Shown: positions 44,439-52,424 of the stretch, one piece after another
Layout: each line of letters starts with the position of its first letter
Position numbering within the stretch: position 1 is the first letter of the stretch
Assembly: GCA_029211065.1 (NCBI GenBank)
Contig: JARGFK010000006.1
Coordinates: 1-64,000 of the forward strand
DNA length: 64,000 nucleotides
Reading direction: 5' to 3'
Source of the DNA: Desulfobacterales bacterium
GTDB lineage: Bacteria; Desulfobacterota; Desulfobacteria; Desulfobacterales; JARGFK01
Translations under genes and position numbers: made by a program
The notes under the pieces: model-generated
What the model was told of the DNA's origin: nothing
The model's input: only the letters and a program-made list of their open reading frames with translations
Database searches by the model: none

Positions 44439-45438
44439 GGGAGGCCTTGCCTCTGAACACGTAGTAACAGAAGGCCGTGTAGCCCAATACCATCGGCAGC
44501 ATTACCGCCGTTCCCACCAGCAGCAGGGATTGGGATTCCGGCGCTGCAGCCGCCTGCCGGAAACTGACCCCAAACGGCACCAGCCAGGGCCACAGGCTGA
44601 TCCCCAGGCCCAGATATCCCAGCAGAAAGATTCCGATGCTCAGAAAAAAGGGGCGGTACTCCCTGCCCGTGTGCAAATCACGCCATATCATGATGAAAAG
44701 GGCGGCCGTCACAAGGGGCACCGGCAGAAGGTAGAAGAAATTGGGGAGGCTGAACCACAGGGCCCGCACCGCCGCATTCATCGCCGGCATGCTGATGCTG
44801 ACAATCGCCAGGAACAGACCCACGTATCCGAGCGCGTAAGCCGCGGTTTTTCGCGCCCAGCGCTGGGTGGCCCCGTCGGTTTTCATCACCACCCAGGTGG
44901 CGCCCAGGAGCGCATAGCCGAACACCAGTGCAATCCCGGTCATAACGCTATATGCGTTCAGCCAGTCAAAGGCGCCGCCGCTAAAGCTGCGGCCCGTTAC
45001 GTTGACGCCCTGGACGTAAGCGCCCACGAACATTCCTTGCATAAAGGCGGCCGCCAGGGATCCGAAATGAAACGCATAGTCCCAGATCACCCGGGAACGG
45101 TTTGCCTTGAAGCGAAACTCAAAGGCCACCCCGCGGAAAATGAGGCCCAGCAGCATCAGGATCACCGGGATGTAGAGCGCCGGCATCAGAACAGCGTAAG
45201 CCAGGGGAAAAGCCGCAAACAGCCCGCCGCCGCCCAGTACCAGCCAGGTTTCGTTGCCGTCCCAGAAGGGCGCGATTGAGTTCATCATGCGGTCCCGGCA
45301 CTGGTCCGAAGGGGCGAAAGGAAACAGGATTCCCACCCCCAGATCAAATCCGTCGAGGATAACGTAAAGGATGACCGCCGTGATGATCAGGCCGTACCAG
45401 ATCAGCGGCAAATCCAGAAATGATTCGAAACTAAACAT
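44422..45438 (-). CDS. cydB: Cytochrome bd quinol oxidase subunit II
   Basis: A 338-residue membrane protein with about eight segments. WYGLIITAVILYVILDGFDL at the N-terminus carries the family signature G-F-D-L-G, followed by NSIAPFWDGNETWLVLGGGG. It pairs with CydA to reduce O2 with quinol without proton pumping. It overlaps the end of cydA by eight bases. In an anaerobe this oxidase serves oxygen defence and microaerobic growth. Confidence 0.95.
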   Translation of the reverse strand: MFSFESFLDLPLIWYGLIITAVILYVILDGFDLGVGILFPFAPSDQCRDRMMNSIAPFWDGNETWLVLGGGGLFAAFPLAYAVLMPALYIPVILMLLGLIFRGVAFEFRFKANRSRVIWDYAFHFGSLAAAFMQGMFVGAYVQGVNVTGRSFSGGAFDWLNAYSVMTGIALVFGYALLGATWVVMKTDGATQRWARKTAAYALGYVGLFLAIVSISMPAMNAAVRALWFSLPNFFYLLPVPLVTAALFIMIWRDLHTGREYRPFFLSIGIFLLGYLGLGISLWPWLVPFGVSFRQAAAAPESQSLLLVGTAVMLPMVLGYTAFCYYVFRGKASHEAIY

Positions 45439-46834
45439 GCCGGCCTCCTTTTTCTGAAACCAGTTTTGTCACCAGCGGGGGCTGGGCCACGCCGTGGGAA
45501 CCGTAGGTGTCTTCTTCAGACGGCGGACCCTTGCCGATGAGCCGCAGGATATAATAACATCCGGCGCCGAAAACTACGGCATAGGTAAAAACAAAAGCGG
45601 CCAGGGATATGGCGATGGGGCCGCCGGAAAGGGGTGAGACGGCATCCGCCGTCCGCAGAACGCCATAGACGACATAGGGCTGTCGGCCGACTTCGGTAAC
45701 GAACCACCCCGCCAGTACGCTAATGAATCCGGCCGGCATCAAGGCCATAGACCAGAATTGAAACCAACGGGTGTCGAACAGCCGCTTGCGTAAATAAAGG
45801 ATCAGCGCCAGGACGCCGGTGAGAATCATCAGCGTGCCCAGTCCCACCATGATGCGGAACGCCCAGAATACCACTGCCACCGGCGGGCGCTCATCCCTGG
45901 GCCAGTCTTTGAGCCCTCTGACTTCACCATTTAGATCGTGGGTGAGAATCAGGCTGGATAATTTGGGAATATTCAGGGAAAACCGGGTGGTCTCGGCCTC
46001 CTGGTCCGGCCAGCCGAACAGCTTCAGGGGGGCGCCGCGCTGGGTTTCCCAGAGGCCTTCCATTGCAGCCACCTTGACGGGCTGGTGTTCCAGGGTGTTT
46101 AGCCCGTGCAGGTCGCCGATCAGCAGCTGCATCGGCGCCACAAAAACCGCCATGATCATGGCCATGCCGAACATCACCCGGGCGTGTTTGACGTGGCGTC
46201 CGCGCCACAGGTAGAATGCGCCGATGCCGGCAACCACAAAAGCCGTGGTCAGATAGACAGCCACCACCATATGGAAAAAGCGATAGGGAAACGACGGGTT
46301 GAAAATGATTTCCAGCCAGTTCGTGGGGAAAAATATCCCGTTTTCACCGACCCGGAATCCCTGGGGCGTCTGCATCCAGCTGCCGGCCGACAGAATCCAG
46401 AAGGCGGAAATCAGGGTCCCCGCAGCCACGATCAGGGTAGCGGCAAAATGCATCCGGGGGCTGACGCGATTCCAGCCGAACAGCATGATGCCCAGAAAAG
46501 ATGCCTCCAGAAAAAAGGCGGTGAGAACTTCGTAGCCCAGCAGAGGACCCAGCACATTGCCGACACTGTCCGCAAAAACGGACCAGTTGGTGCCGAACTG
46601 AAAGGACATGACCACCCCGGATACGACACCCATGCCGAAGGTGACGGCGAAAATTTTCACCCACATTCGGTAGACTTCGGCATAGATCGTATAGCCGGTC
46701 CGCAGCCAGCGCCACTCCAGAACCGCCAGCCAGCTGGCCAGCCCGATGGTAAAGGCCGGAAAGAGTATGTGAAACGAAATCGTGAAGGCAAACTGGAAAC
46801 GCGCCAGTGTGACCGGGTCAAGGTTGTCAAACAT
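45431..46834 (-). CDS. cydA: Cytochrome bd quinol oxidase subunit I
   Basis: A 467-residue heme-carrying subunit. ARFQFAFTISFHILFPAFTIG holds the heme b595/d ligand His near residue 22; GWNRVSPRMHF, PTNWLEIIFNPSFPYRFFHM with the heme b558 His, and GWFVTEVGRQPYVVYGVLRT are canonical. The Q-loop is short, as in the cyanide-insensitive-type oxidases. GGTGTCACC precedes ATG 46834. The vapC stop lies only 26 bases upstream on the same strand, so cydA has no room for its own promoter outside vapC. Confidence 0.95.
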   Translation of the reverse strand: MFDNLDPVTLARFQFAFTISFHILFPAFTIGLASWLAVLEWRWLRTGYTIYAEVYRMWVKIFAVTFGMGVVSGVVMSFQFGTNWSVFADSVGNVLGPLLGYEVLTAFFLEASFLGIMLFGWNRVSPRMHFAATLIVAAGTLISAFWILSAGSWMQTPQGFRVGENGIFFPTNWLEIIFNPSFPYRFFHMVVAVYLTTAFVVAGIGAFYLWRGRHVKHARVMFGMAMIMAVFVAPMQLLIGDLHGLNTLEHQPVKVAAMEGLWETQRGAPLKLFGWPDQEAETTRFSLNIPKLSSLILTHDLNGEVRGLKDWPRDERPPVAVVFWAFRIMVGLGTLMILTGVLALILYLRKRLFDTRWFQFWSMALMPAGFISVLAGWFVTEVGRQPYVVYGVLRTADAVSPLSGGPIAISLAAFVFTYAVVFGAGCYYILRLIGKGPPSEEDTYGSHGVAQPPLVTKLVSEKGGRHV

Positions 46835-46860
46835 GGTGACACCTCAATGCAAGGTTGGAA

Positions 46861-47265
46861 TTAATCCACTTTGTGGAGAACAATTTGTACGTGTTTTGAA
46901 AACAGTTCGAAGTCTTTGTCGGTGGTAAATATCGAAAACTTGTTTCTGGCTGCCACTGCGCAAAACAAGAAGTCCGTATTTGATCCTTGAACTCCTTTTG
47001 AACGGCATTGATTGAAAAACTGCGCTGCGACAACATAATCTTCAGTAAGAATTGGAAGATCGGGAAAACTTTCGAGATGCTTCCTCAGTTTATTAAACTG
47101 AGATTCGCTGCGAATGCCCGATAAAATCTCCTGCCGGATAGGACCGATCAATTGGACACGATGGCTGTGTATTAAACGGAGAAGTTCCTGGACGGGCGCA
47201 AGTAATCCCTCTTGATCGCGCCTTAAAACCAGAGACCATACGCTCGTGTCAACAATGACCTTCAT
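46861..47265 (-). CDS. vapC: VapC-type PIN-domain toxin
   Basis: A 134-residue PIN-domain ribonuclease. VIVDTSVWSLVLRRD has the first acidic residue and S/T. IRQEILSGI carries the Glu, and NTDFLFCAVAARNKFSIFTTDKDFE the remaining two Asp residues. Overlap of four bases with vapB shows a single operon. Its stop lies 26 bases before cydA. Confidence 0.9.
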   Translation of the reverse strand: MKVIVDTSVWSLVLRRDQEGLLAPVQELLRLIHSHRVQLIGPIRQEILSGIRSESQFNKLRKHLESFPDLPILTEDYVVAAQFFNQCRSKGVQGSNTDFLFCAVAARNKFSIFTTDKDFELFSKHVQIVLHKVD

Positions 47266-47462
47266 GACCGGCTTCTCTGCTTTTTATAATCATAATCAGG
47301 ATCGTATTCCACCGTCCCGAACATCGAGAGAATTTTTTCCTGCTCCAATTGATGGATATATTCAATCAGCGCCTTTGAGACAGCGGCCTTTTTTGTTTTA
47401 TGTCCGCCGAGTCTGACCGCTTTTAAAATGAGCTTGTCATCTATCTGTAAATTTGTCGCCAT
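47262..47462 (-). CDS. vapB: VapB-type antitoxin
   Basis: A 66-residue antitoxin. The N-terminal ribbon-helix-helix part is MATNLQIDDKLILKAVRLGG with HKTKKAAVSKALIEYI. The C-terminal toxin-binding tail reads SMFGTVEYDPDYDYK. AGGAGGTGATC precedes ATG 47462 closely. A large inverted repeat in front of it is the likely autoregulatory operator. Confidence 0.88.
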   Translation of the reverse strand: MATNLQIDDKLILKAVRLGGHKTKKAAVSKALIEYIHQLEQEKILSMFGTVEYDPDYDYKKQRSRS

Positions 47463-47481
47463 TAAGATCACCTCCTAAATA

Positions 47482-47520
47482 TTCACACATGATGTTACAC
47501 ATTCACATGTGTGAAATCAA
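47482..47520 (-). promoter_or_regulatory. vapBC promoter with operator inverted repeat
   Basis: Ten-base perfect inverted repeats TTCACACATG (47482-47491) and CATGTGTGAA (47506-47515) flank a 14-base centre. On the minus strand TTGATT (47520-47515), a 17-base spacer and TAACAT (47497-47492) form a promoter that lies within the repeat, so VapBC binding would block it. Confidence 0.65.
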
Positions 47521-47792
47521 GAGGTGTTTTAAACCTAACATTTGAATCCAAAGGGAAGCTCGCGCACAAAGCAATGCATACGCCAACTTCGAATTTCAAT
47601 ACTATAACCATAAACAAGGGAACCTGTCTGGCAGGGCCGTAGAATTTTAAATGCGCGCCACTTTACCGGTCATTCGGATTTCGGATTTGTTTTGAATTTC
47701 GATATTCGAATTTCGAATTTGTCAAACTGAATTCAGCGCCTGCAGGCGACGTTTTTATTCCCGGAGGGGATCAATAATAGCGCGTAAAAAAA
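47521..47792. other. Intergenic region with TTCGAAT-type repeats
   Basis: Between the vapBC promoter and a radical SAM gene. Around 47680-47725 the sequence repeats TTCG-ATTTCG-GAAT units (GAATTTCGATATTCGAATTT). No gene is supported. Confidence 0.4.
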
Positions 47793-48683
47793 TCACAGAC
47801 GGGTCAGCCGCCGTATTCTCTCCAGGTGGCGGCGATACCCCGCATCGTTCTCAAAATCGGCAAGCGCCTGCCGGACGGTCGCCAGCATCCGGGCTTTGTC
47901 CTTCGGAAGCTTGCCGTTAACAGATACGTAGTTGGATACATGGTCGCTCAGGTACTGGGAGGTAACCTCCAGACGCTCTATCAGAAGCTGCTGCTCCCGT
48001 AGAATCGTCTCGGGTTCAGCCGTTTTGAATTCACCCGCCTGCACATTTTCCCACAGCTCCGAGAGGGGCGTGGGCACAAAGGTGCGGATGCGGATAAAAT
48101 CGGGGTCCACCCGGTTGAGCACATCGGCGGTCCCTTGGGCGTGCTGTCGCCAGCGGTCTTCCCCGCCGATTCCGGCCAGGACATACAGGCTCACTTCAAA
48201 GTCGGCTTCCTTTGCCCGTTGGCAGCCCGTTACCATCTGGTCCGGGGTGGCACCCTTGCGGATCATTTGAAGCAGCTCCGCATCGCCGGTCTCCAGACCG
48301 ATGTGGAGCCGGGTGAGTCCGGCCCGGCGAAGTTTTTGCAGGTCCTCCATCTCTATTTTACAGAGCGTCCGGGCCCGGGCATAGCTGGTGACCCGCCGGA
48401 CATCCGGAAAGTTCTGGTATATGTAATCGAGGATCTTTTCAAGGGGATCGACATCCAGGATCAGGCTGTTGGAATCCCCCAGGAAAATAGTCGGTGCGTT
48501 GTGGCGATAGAACTTTCCGGCAGTCTCGATATCCTGGATAACATCTTCAACCGGCCGTCGTTCAAAGCGGGTCTCTTTATACATGGAGCAGAAGGTGCAC
48601 TGATTCCAGGGACACCCCCGGGTAACCCGGAAGAGTATGCTGTCCGCCTCGCTGGGCGGGCGATAGGGAGGATGTTCATACAT
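47793..48683 (-). CDS. Radical SAM protein
   Basis: A 296-residue radical SAM enzyme. VTRGCPWNQCTFCSMYK near residues 19-35 contains the C-x4-C-x2-C cluster motif (GCPWNQCTFC). TIFLGDSNSLILD and LHIGLETGDAELLQMIRKGA are typical of the Elp3/B12-type core, without an extra cobalamin or SPASM domain. The substrate is unknown. ATG 48683 starts MYEHPPYRPPSEADS, an N-terminus common to a conserved subfamily in deltaproteobacteria and firmicutes. Confidence 0.88.
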   Translation of the reverse strand: MYEHPPYRPPSEADSILFRVTRGCPWNQCTFCSMYKETRFERRPVEDVIQDIETAGKFYRHNAPTIFLGDSNSLILDVDPLEKILDYIYQNFPDVRRVTSYARARTLCKIEMEDLQKLRRAGLTRLHIGLETGDAELLQMIRKGATPDQMVTGCQRAKEADFEVSLYVLAGIGGEDRWRQHAQGTADVLNRVDPDFIRIRTFVPTPLSELWENVQAGEFKTAEPETILREQQLLIERLEVTSQYLSDHVSNYVSVNGKLPKDKARMLATVRQALADFENDAGYRRHLERIRRLTRL

Positions 48684-48795
48684 TATGTGATCACCGCGCT
48701 ATAAATTTTGTCACTAAAATAAGAACTTATCGCCACCCTGTCAATGCCTCATGCCGCGGGGAGGGACGAAAAATTTCGACTACCTTTTAAAATAA

Positions 48796-48823
48796 TTGAC
48801 ATGACGCTGCCGGCACTGATAAT
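48796..48823 (+). promoter_or_regulatory. Sigma-70 promoter of the cupin regulator / acyl-CoA synthetase operon
   Basis: TTGACA at 48796-48801, a 16-base spacer, and GATAAT at 48818-48823. The predicted start near 48830 leaves 56 bases before ATG 48886. Confidence 0.6.
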
Positions 48824-48885
48824 CAGGCAAATTTGATTTTGGTAAAAAGACGGGGATTACCCGACGATATAACAAGGAGTTGATC

Positions 48886-49461
48886 ATGAGCACACCTATT
48901 GGAAAACGTATCGCAGACTATCGCGCACAGGCGGGCCTGACGCCGGCAGACCTGGCCACCCGCACCGGCCTGGAATCCGGCTTTTTAAAAGCCATTGAGG
49001 AAAACGATATTTACCCTTCGCTGGGTCCGCTGATCAAAATTGCGCGGGCCCTCGGCGTACGACTGGGGACCTTCATGGACGACCATATTTCAAACGACCC
49101 CCTGATTGTTCGCCTGGACGAGCGGGAACAGCAGCTGACCACCCACCGCGGCGCTCAGACCCCGGCGGAAGTCGCTTTCTATTCCCTGGGCCGCGGCAAA
49201 AGAGATCGTCACATGGAGCCCTTTTATGTCGAGCTCATGCCCGCCTCCAGCCGGGACAAATCCCTCAGCAGCTACGAGGGTGAGGAATTTATCGTGGTCG
49301 TTTCCGGCCGGGTGGAGCTGATCTACGGTCAGGACACCCACGTGTTGAACCCGGGCGACAGCATGTATTATAACTCGGTGGTGCCGCACCATGTGGGCTG
49401 CGCCGGTGACCGCAAGGCGGCCATATATGCCGTTCTATATATTATGGAGTCGCACGGATGA
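48886..49461 (+). CDS. XRE-family transcriptional regulator with cupin domain
   Basis: A 191-residue regulator. The helix-turn-helix is in residues 5-60 (IADYRAQAGLTPADLATRTG). A cupin sensor domain spans about 110-185, with SYEGEEFIVVVSGRVELIYG and LNPGDSMYYNSVVPH carrying the metal/ligand His and Glu. AAGGAG precedes ATG 48886. It overlaps the next gene by four bases (ATGA), so it is coupled with the acyl-CoA synthetase and probably senses a related ligand. Confidence 0.9.
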   Translation: MSTPIGKRIADYRAQAGLTPADLATRTGLESGFLKAIEENDIYPSLGPLIKIARALGVRLGTFMDDHISNDPLIVRLDEREQQLTTHRGAQTPAEVAFYSLGRGKRDRHMEPFYVELMPASSRDKSLSSYEGEEFIVVVSGRVELIYGQDTHVLNPGDSMYYNSVVPHHVGCAGDRKAAIYAVLYIMESHG

Positions 49462-51110
49462 ACACGCCGCAATCCGCTTTACACGAATACACCCTGGGAC
49501 AGCTGCTGGACCGGGCCATCGAAAAGCATCCCGAAAATGAAGCCATCATATACGTCGACCGCAACTTTCGCCTGACTTATCGCGAGTTCGGCGGGGTGGT
49601 CGACCGGCTGGCAAAAGGCCTGATGGCCCTGGGCGTCGAGGCCGGCGAGAAAGTCGCCGTCTGGGCCAACAATGTTCCCTACTGGGTTGCGCTGCAGTTT
49701 GCCACGGCCAAAATCGGCGCCATCCTGCTGACCGTCAATACGCACTACCGGCGCGCTGAACTGCTTTATCTGCTGCAGCAGTCCGAAGCGGAAAACCTGT
49801 TTCTGATCGAAGCCTTTCGCGATGCCGACTACCTGACCATCGTAAACGAACTGATTCCGGAGCTGAAAACGCAGCCGCGCGGCCATCTCAAAAGTGAACA
49901 CTTCCCGGCATTGAAACGGGTTTTCTTTTTAGACCAGGAAAAACATCGCGGGATCTATTCCCTGCCGGAGCTGATGGCCATGGGCCGGATGACCGGCGAC
50001 GAGGCCTACCGGCAGCGTCAGGCCGGGCTCGATGCCCGCCAGGTGATCAACATGCAGTATACCTCCGGCACCACGGGGTTTCCCAAAGGCGTCATGCTGA
50101 CCCATCACAATATCGCCAACAACGGCTACTGGATCGGCAGGCACCAGAACCTGGGCCCGGACGACCGCATCTGTCTGCCGGTCCCCCTGTTTCACTGCTT
50201 CGGCTGCGTACTGGGCGTACTGGCCGCCGTCAATCACGGCGCCGGTCTGGTGATACTGGAAGATTTCGACCCCGTCCAGGTCATGGCGGCGGTAGAGCAG
50301 GAACGCTGCACCGCGCTCTACGGCGTCCCCACAATGTTTATCGCGATCCTCAGCCACAAACTCTTTAACAAATTCGATTTTTCATCCCTGCGGACCGGGA
50401 TCATGGCCGGCTCGCCTTGCCCGGTCAAAACCATGGAAGAAGTGATCGAAAAAATGCATATGTCCGAAGTCACGATCTGTTACGGACTGACGGAAGGCTC
50501 GCCGGTCATCACCCAGACCCTGCCCACGGACGACATCCGACGCCGCACCCGTACCGTCGGACCCGTCATGCCGGGCATTGAAGTCAAGCTGATCGATCCG
50601 AAAACCGGCGCCGATGTCGCCCCGGAGGCGCCGGGGGAAATCTGTTGCCGCGGCTACAACGTCATGAAAGGATACTACCGGATGCCGGAGGCCACAGCCG
50701 CGGCCGTCGACGCCGACGGCTGGCTGCGGACCGGCGACATCGGCGAATTGGACCGGGACGGCTACCTGTCCATCACCGGCCGCAGCAAGGACATGATCAT
50801 CCGCGGCGGGGAAAACGTCTACCCCCGCGAAATCGAAGAGTTTCTCCTGCGGATGGAGGGTGTTCAGGATGTCCAGGTGGTGGGGGTTCCCAGCAGAAAG
50901 TACGGTGAAGAAGTCGGCGCCTTCATAAGGCTCAAGCCCGGGTCGGCGCTGGCGGCGGAAGATGTCCGCGATTTCTGCCGCGGCCAGGTCTCCCGCTACA
51001 AAATCCCCAAATACGTGCATTTTGTCACGGATTATCCCCTCACCGCCAGCGGCAAGATCCAGAAATTCAAACTGCGCGACGATGCCGGCAGGCTGTGGCC
51101 GGATGCTTAG
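49458..51110 (+). CDS. AMP-dependent acyl-CoA synthetase
   Basis: A 550-residue ANL-family ligase that activates a carboxylic acid to its CoA thioester via an acyl-adenylate. Key motifs are the P-loop YTSGTTGFPKGVMLTH near residue 197, ICYGLTEGSP, GWLRTGDIGELDRDGYL, GRSKDMIIRGGENVYPREIE and the C-terminal Lys in TASGKIQKFKLR. It is most like medium-chain or branched fatty acyl-CoA synthetases of the FadD group. It follows the cupin regulator in one operon and converges on the tctC operon. Confidence 0.93.
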   Translation: MNTPQSALHEYTLGQLLDRAIEKHPENEAIIYVDRNFRLTYREFGGVVDRLAKGLMALGVEAGEKVAVWANNVPYWVALQFATAKIGAILLTVNTHYRRAELLYLLQQSEAENLFLIEAFRDADYLTIVNELIPELKTQPRGHLKSEHFPALKRVFFLDQEKHRGIYSLPELMAMGRMTGDEAYRQRQAGLDARQVINMQYTSGTTGFPKGVMLTHHNIANNGYWIGRHQNLGPDDRICLPVPLFHCFGCVLGVLAAVNHGAGLVILEDFDPVQVMAAVEQERCTALYGVPTMFIAILSHKLFNKFDFSSLRTGIMAGSPCPVKTMEEVIEKMHMSEVTICYGLTEGSPVITQTLPTDDIRRRTRTVGPVMPGIEVKLIDPKTGADVAPEAPGEICCRGYNVMKGYYRMPEATAAAVDADGWLRTGDIGELDRDGYLSITGRSKDMIIRGGENVYPREIEEFLLRMEGVQDVQVVGVPSRKYGEEVGAFIRLKPGSALAAEDVRDFCRGQVSRYKIPKYVHFVTDYPLTASGKIQKFKLRDDAGRLWPDA

Positions 51111-51214
51111 CACCGATCATGACAGATCTTTTTTGATACTGACGGTTTGATGCATACAGGGTCGTGCCAAATGATTAACTGCATACTCAGTTTATTAAAT
51201 TGCTCTCTGCGTTC

Positions 51215-51248
51215 AAAAAAGAAGGGAATGGCTTTGGCCATTCCCTTC
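51215..51248 (-). terminator. Rho-independent terminator of the tct operon
   Basis: GAAGGGAATGGC and GCCATTCCCTTC form a perfect 12-pair stem with a four-base loop (51221-51248). On the minus strand it is followed by TTTTTT (51220-51215). It lies about 90 bases after the tctC stop. Confidence 0.85.
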
Positions 51249-51334
51249 AAATTGATACAGGTTTGCACAAATCGTAATGAACCGTCTGTACCAACGTCCT
51301 CTCTTCTCCGCCGGTTCCCTCCGACTGGCCAATC

Positions 51335-52318
51335 CTACTGCTTGAGGTCCTTCAGCAATTCGCGCAAATAAACCTCACGCTCCTTAAACATCGCGGTCAC
51401 TTCCGCTCGGGTCATCGTTTTCTGGGGGCTCCCGCTCTGTTTCATCTTGGATACAATTTTTTTGTTCCCGAACATTTTGGGAAAAACATCGGCCGTCTTG
51501 TCGATGATTGCCTGGGGAACACCCTTGGGAAAGGCCACGCCGCGGAAATTCACGCTGGAATTGTCGACATCATATCCAGCTTCCTTAAAGGTGGGCACCT
51601 CCGGCAGGTATTCATGCCGTTTCAGATCCGCAATCCCCAGGATCTTGAGTCTGTCCTGGCTTCTAAAGGCATCGGACAGGTTGTTGAAACCGGCCTTGAC
51701 CTTCCCCGCTACGACCGACTGCATGGCATTGACCCCTCCCGGCTCGGGAATATAGGTCATTTTAATGTCGCAGGCCTGGCTCATCTGCAAAAAGGCGATA
51801 TGATGGCCCACAAACATTCCGGCGCCGGTGACCGTAATCTTGCCGGGATTGGCCTTGGCATAGTCCACTGCATCCTTGAGCGTGTTGAAGGGGCTGTTCT
51901 TTGGCACGATGAAAACCGCCGGATCGGCTCCCCAGTTGGCCACCGGCTCAAAAGAATCCACGTTGAACTTGGTCTTGTAAACAATGGACTGGGCAATGAA
52001 ATGAGGCACGTTGTATGCCGTCATGGTGTAACCGTCCTTGGACCCCCTTTCAACGACCCAGTTCCAGCCCACCTGGCCGCCGGCGCCGGCCTTGTTGATG
52101 ATCACGATGGGCTGGCCCAGATATTTTTCGTCGCCGGCCATCATGCTGATAATCCGGGCCTGGAAATCCGTGGCTCCGCCGGGTGAATAGGAAACAATCA
52201 TGCTGACAGGCCGGTCGGGCCAGTCCTGGGCCTGCCCGGCGCCCGCCAGCAAACCGAAACTGATCAACCCCACCACCGCCAGATGGCATAATAACAAAAG
52301 CCGTTTTTTGTGTGTCAT
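51335..52318 (-). CDS. Tripartite tricarboxylate transporter substrate-binding protein (TctC/Bug)
   Basis: A 327-residue periplasmic binding protein. The signal peptide ends near GAGQAQDW (residues 25-32). WPDRPVSMIVSYSPGGATDF and IVIINKAGAGGQVGWNWV are the family's ligand-loop motifs, followed by FVGHHIAFLQMSQ. Bug proteins bind organic acids such as citrate, tartrate or aromatic acids. It lies 106 bases behind the fused permease gene and ends before a strong terminator. Confidence 0.93.
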   Translation of the reverse strand: MTHKKRLLLLCHLAVVGLISFGLLAGAGQAQDWPDRPVSMIVSYSPGGATDFQARIISMMAGDEKYLGQPIVIINKAGAGGQVGWNWVVERGSKDGYTMTAYNVPHFIAQSIVYKTKFNVDSFEPVANWGADPAVFIVPKNSPFNTLKDAVDYAKANPGKITVTGAGMFVGHHIAFLQMSQACDIKMTYIPEPGGVNAMQSVVAGKVKAGFNNLSDAFRSQDRLKILGIADLKRHEYLPEVPTFKEAGYDVDNSSVNFRGVAFPKGVPQAIIDKTADVFPKMFGNKKIVSKMKQSGSPQKTMTRAEVTAMFKEREVYLRELLKDLKQ

Positions 52319-52424
52319 CGGTCATCTCCTTTTTTTGTCTGTTATTAAACGCATTTCCTTACGTGTCTATTGTCTGTCCCAACGGACCGCGCCGGCATCG
52401 CACGCGCAATGCCGCCGGCCGCGT

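Noticed and set aside
44326-45279. 317-codon plus-strand frame antisense to cydB
   Set aside because: Low-complexity Gln/His/Arg composition, no family match, and fully overlaps an unmistakable cydB. Similar antisense frames over cydA (46106-46864), tctA (52947-53807), aldo/keto reductase and RlmK (32178-33182) and korB (57074-57754) were dropped for the same reason.
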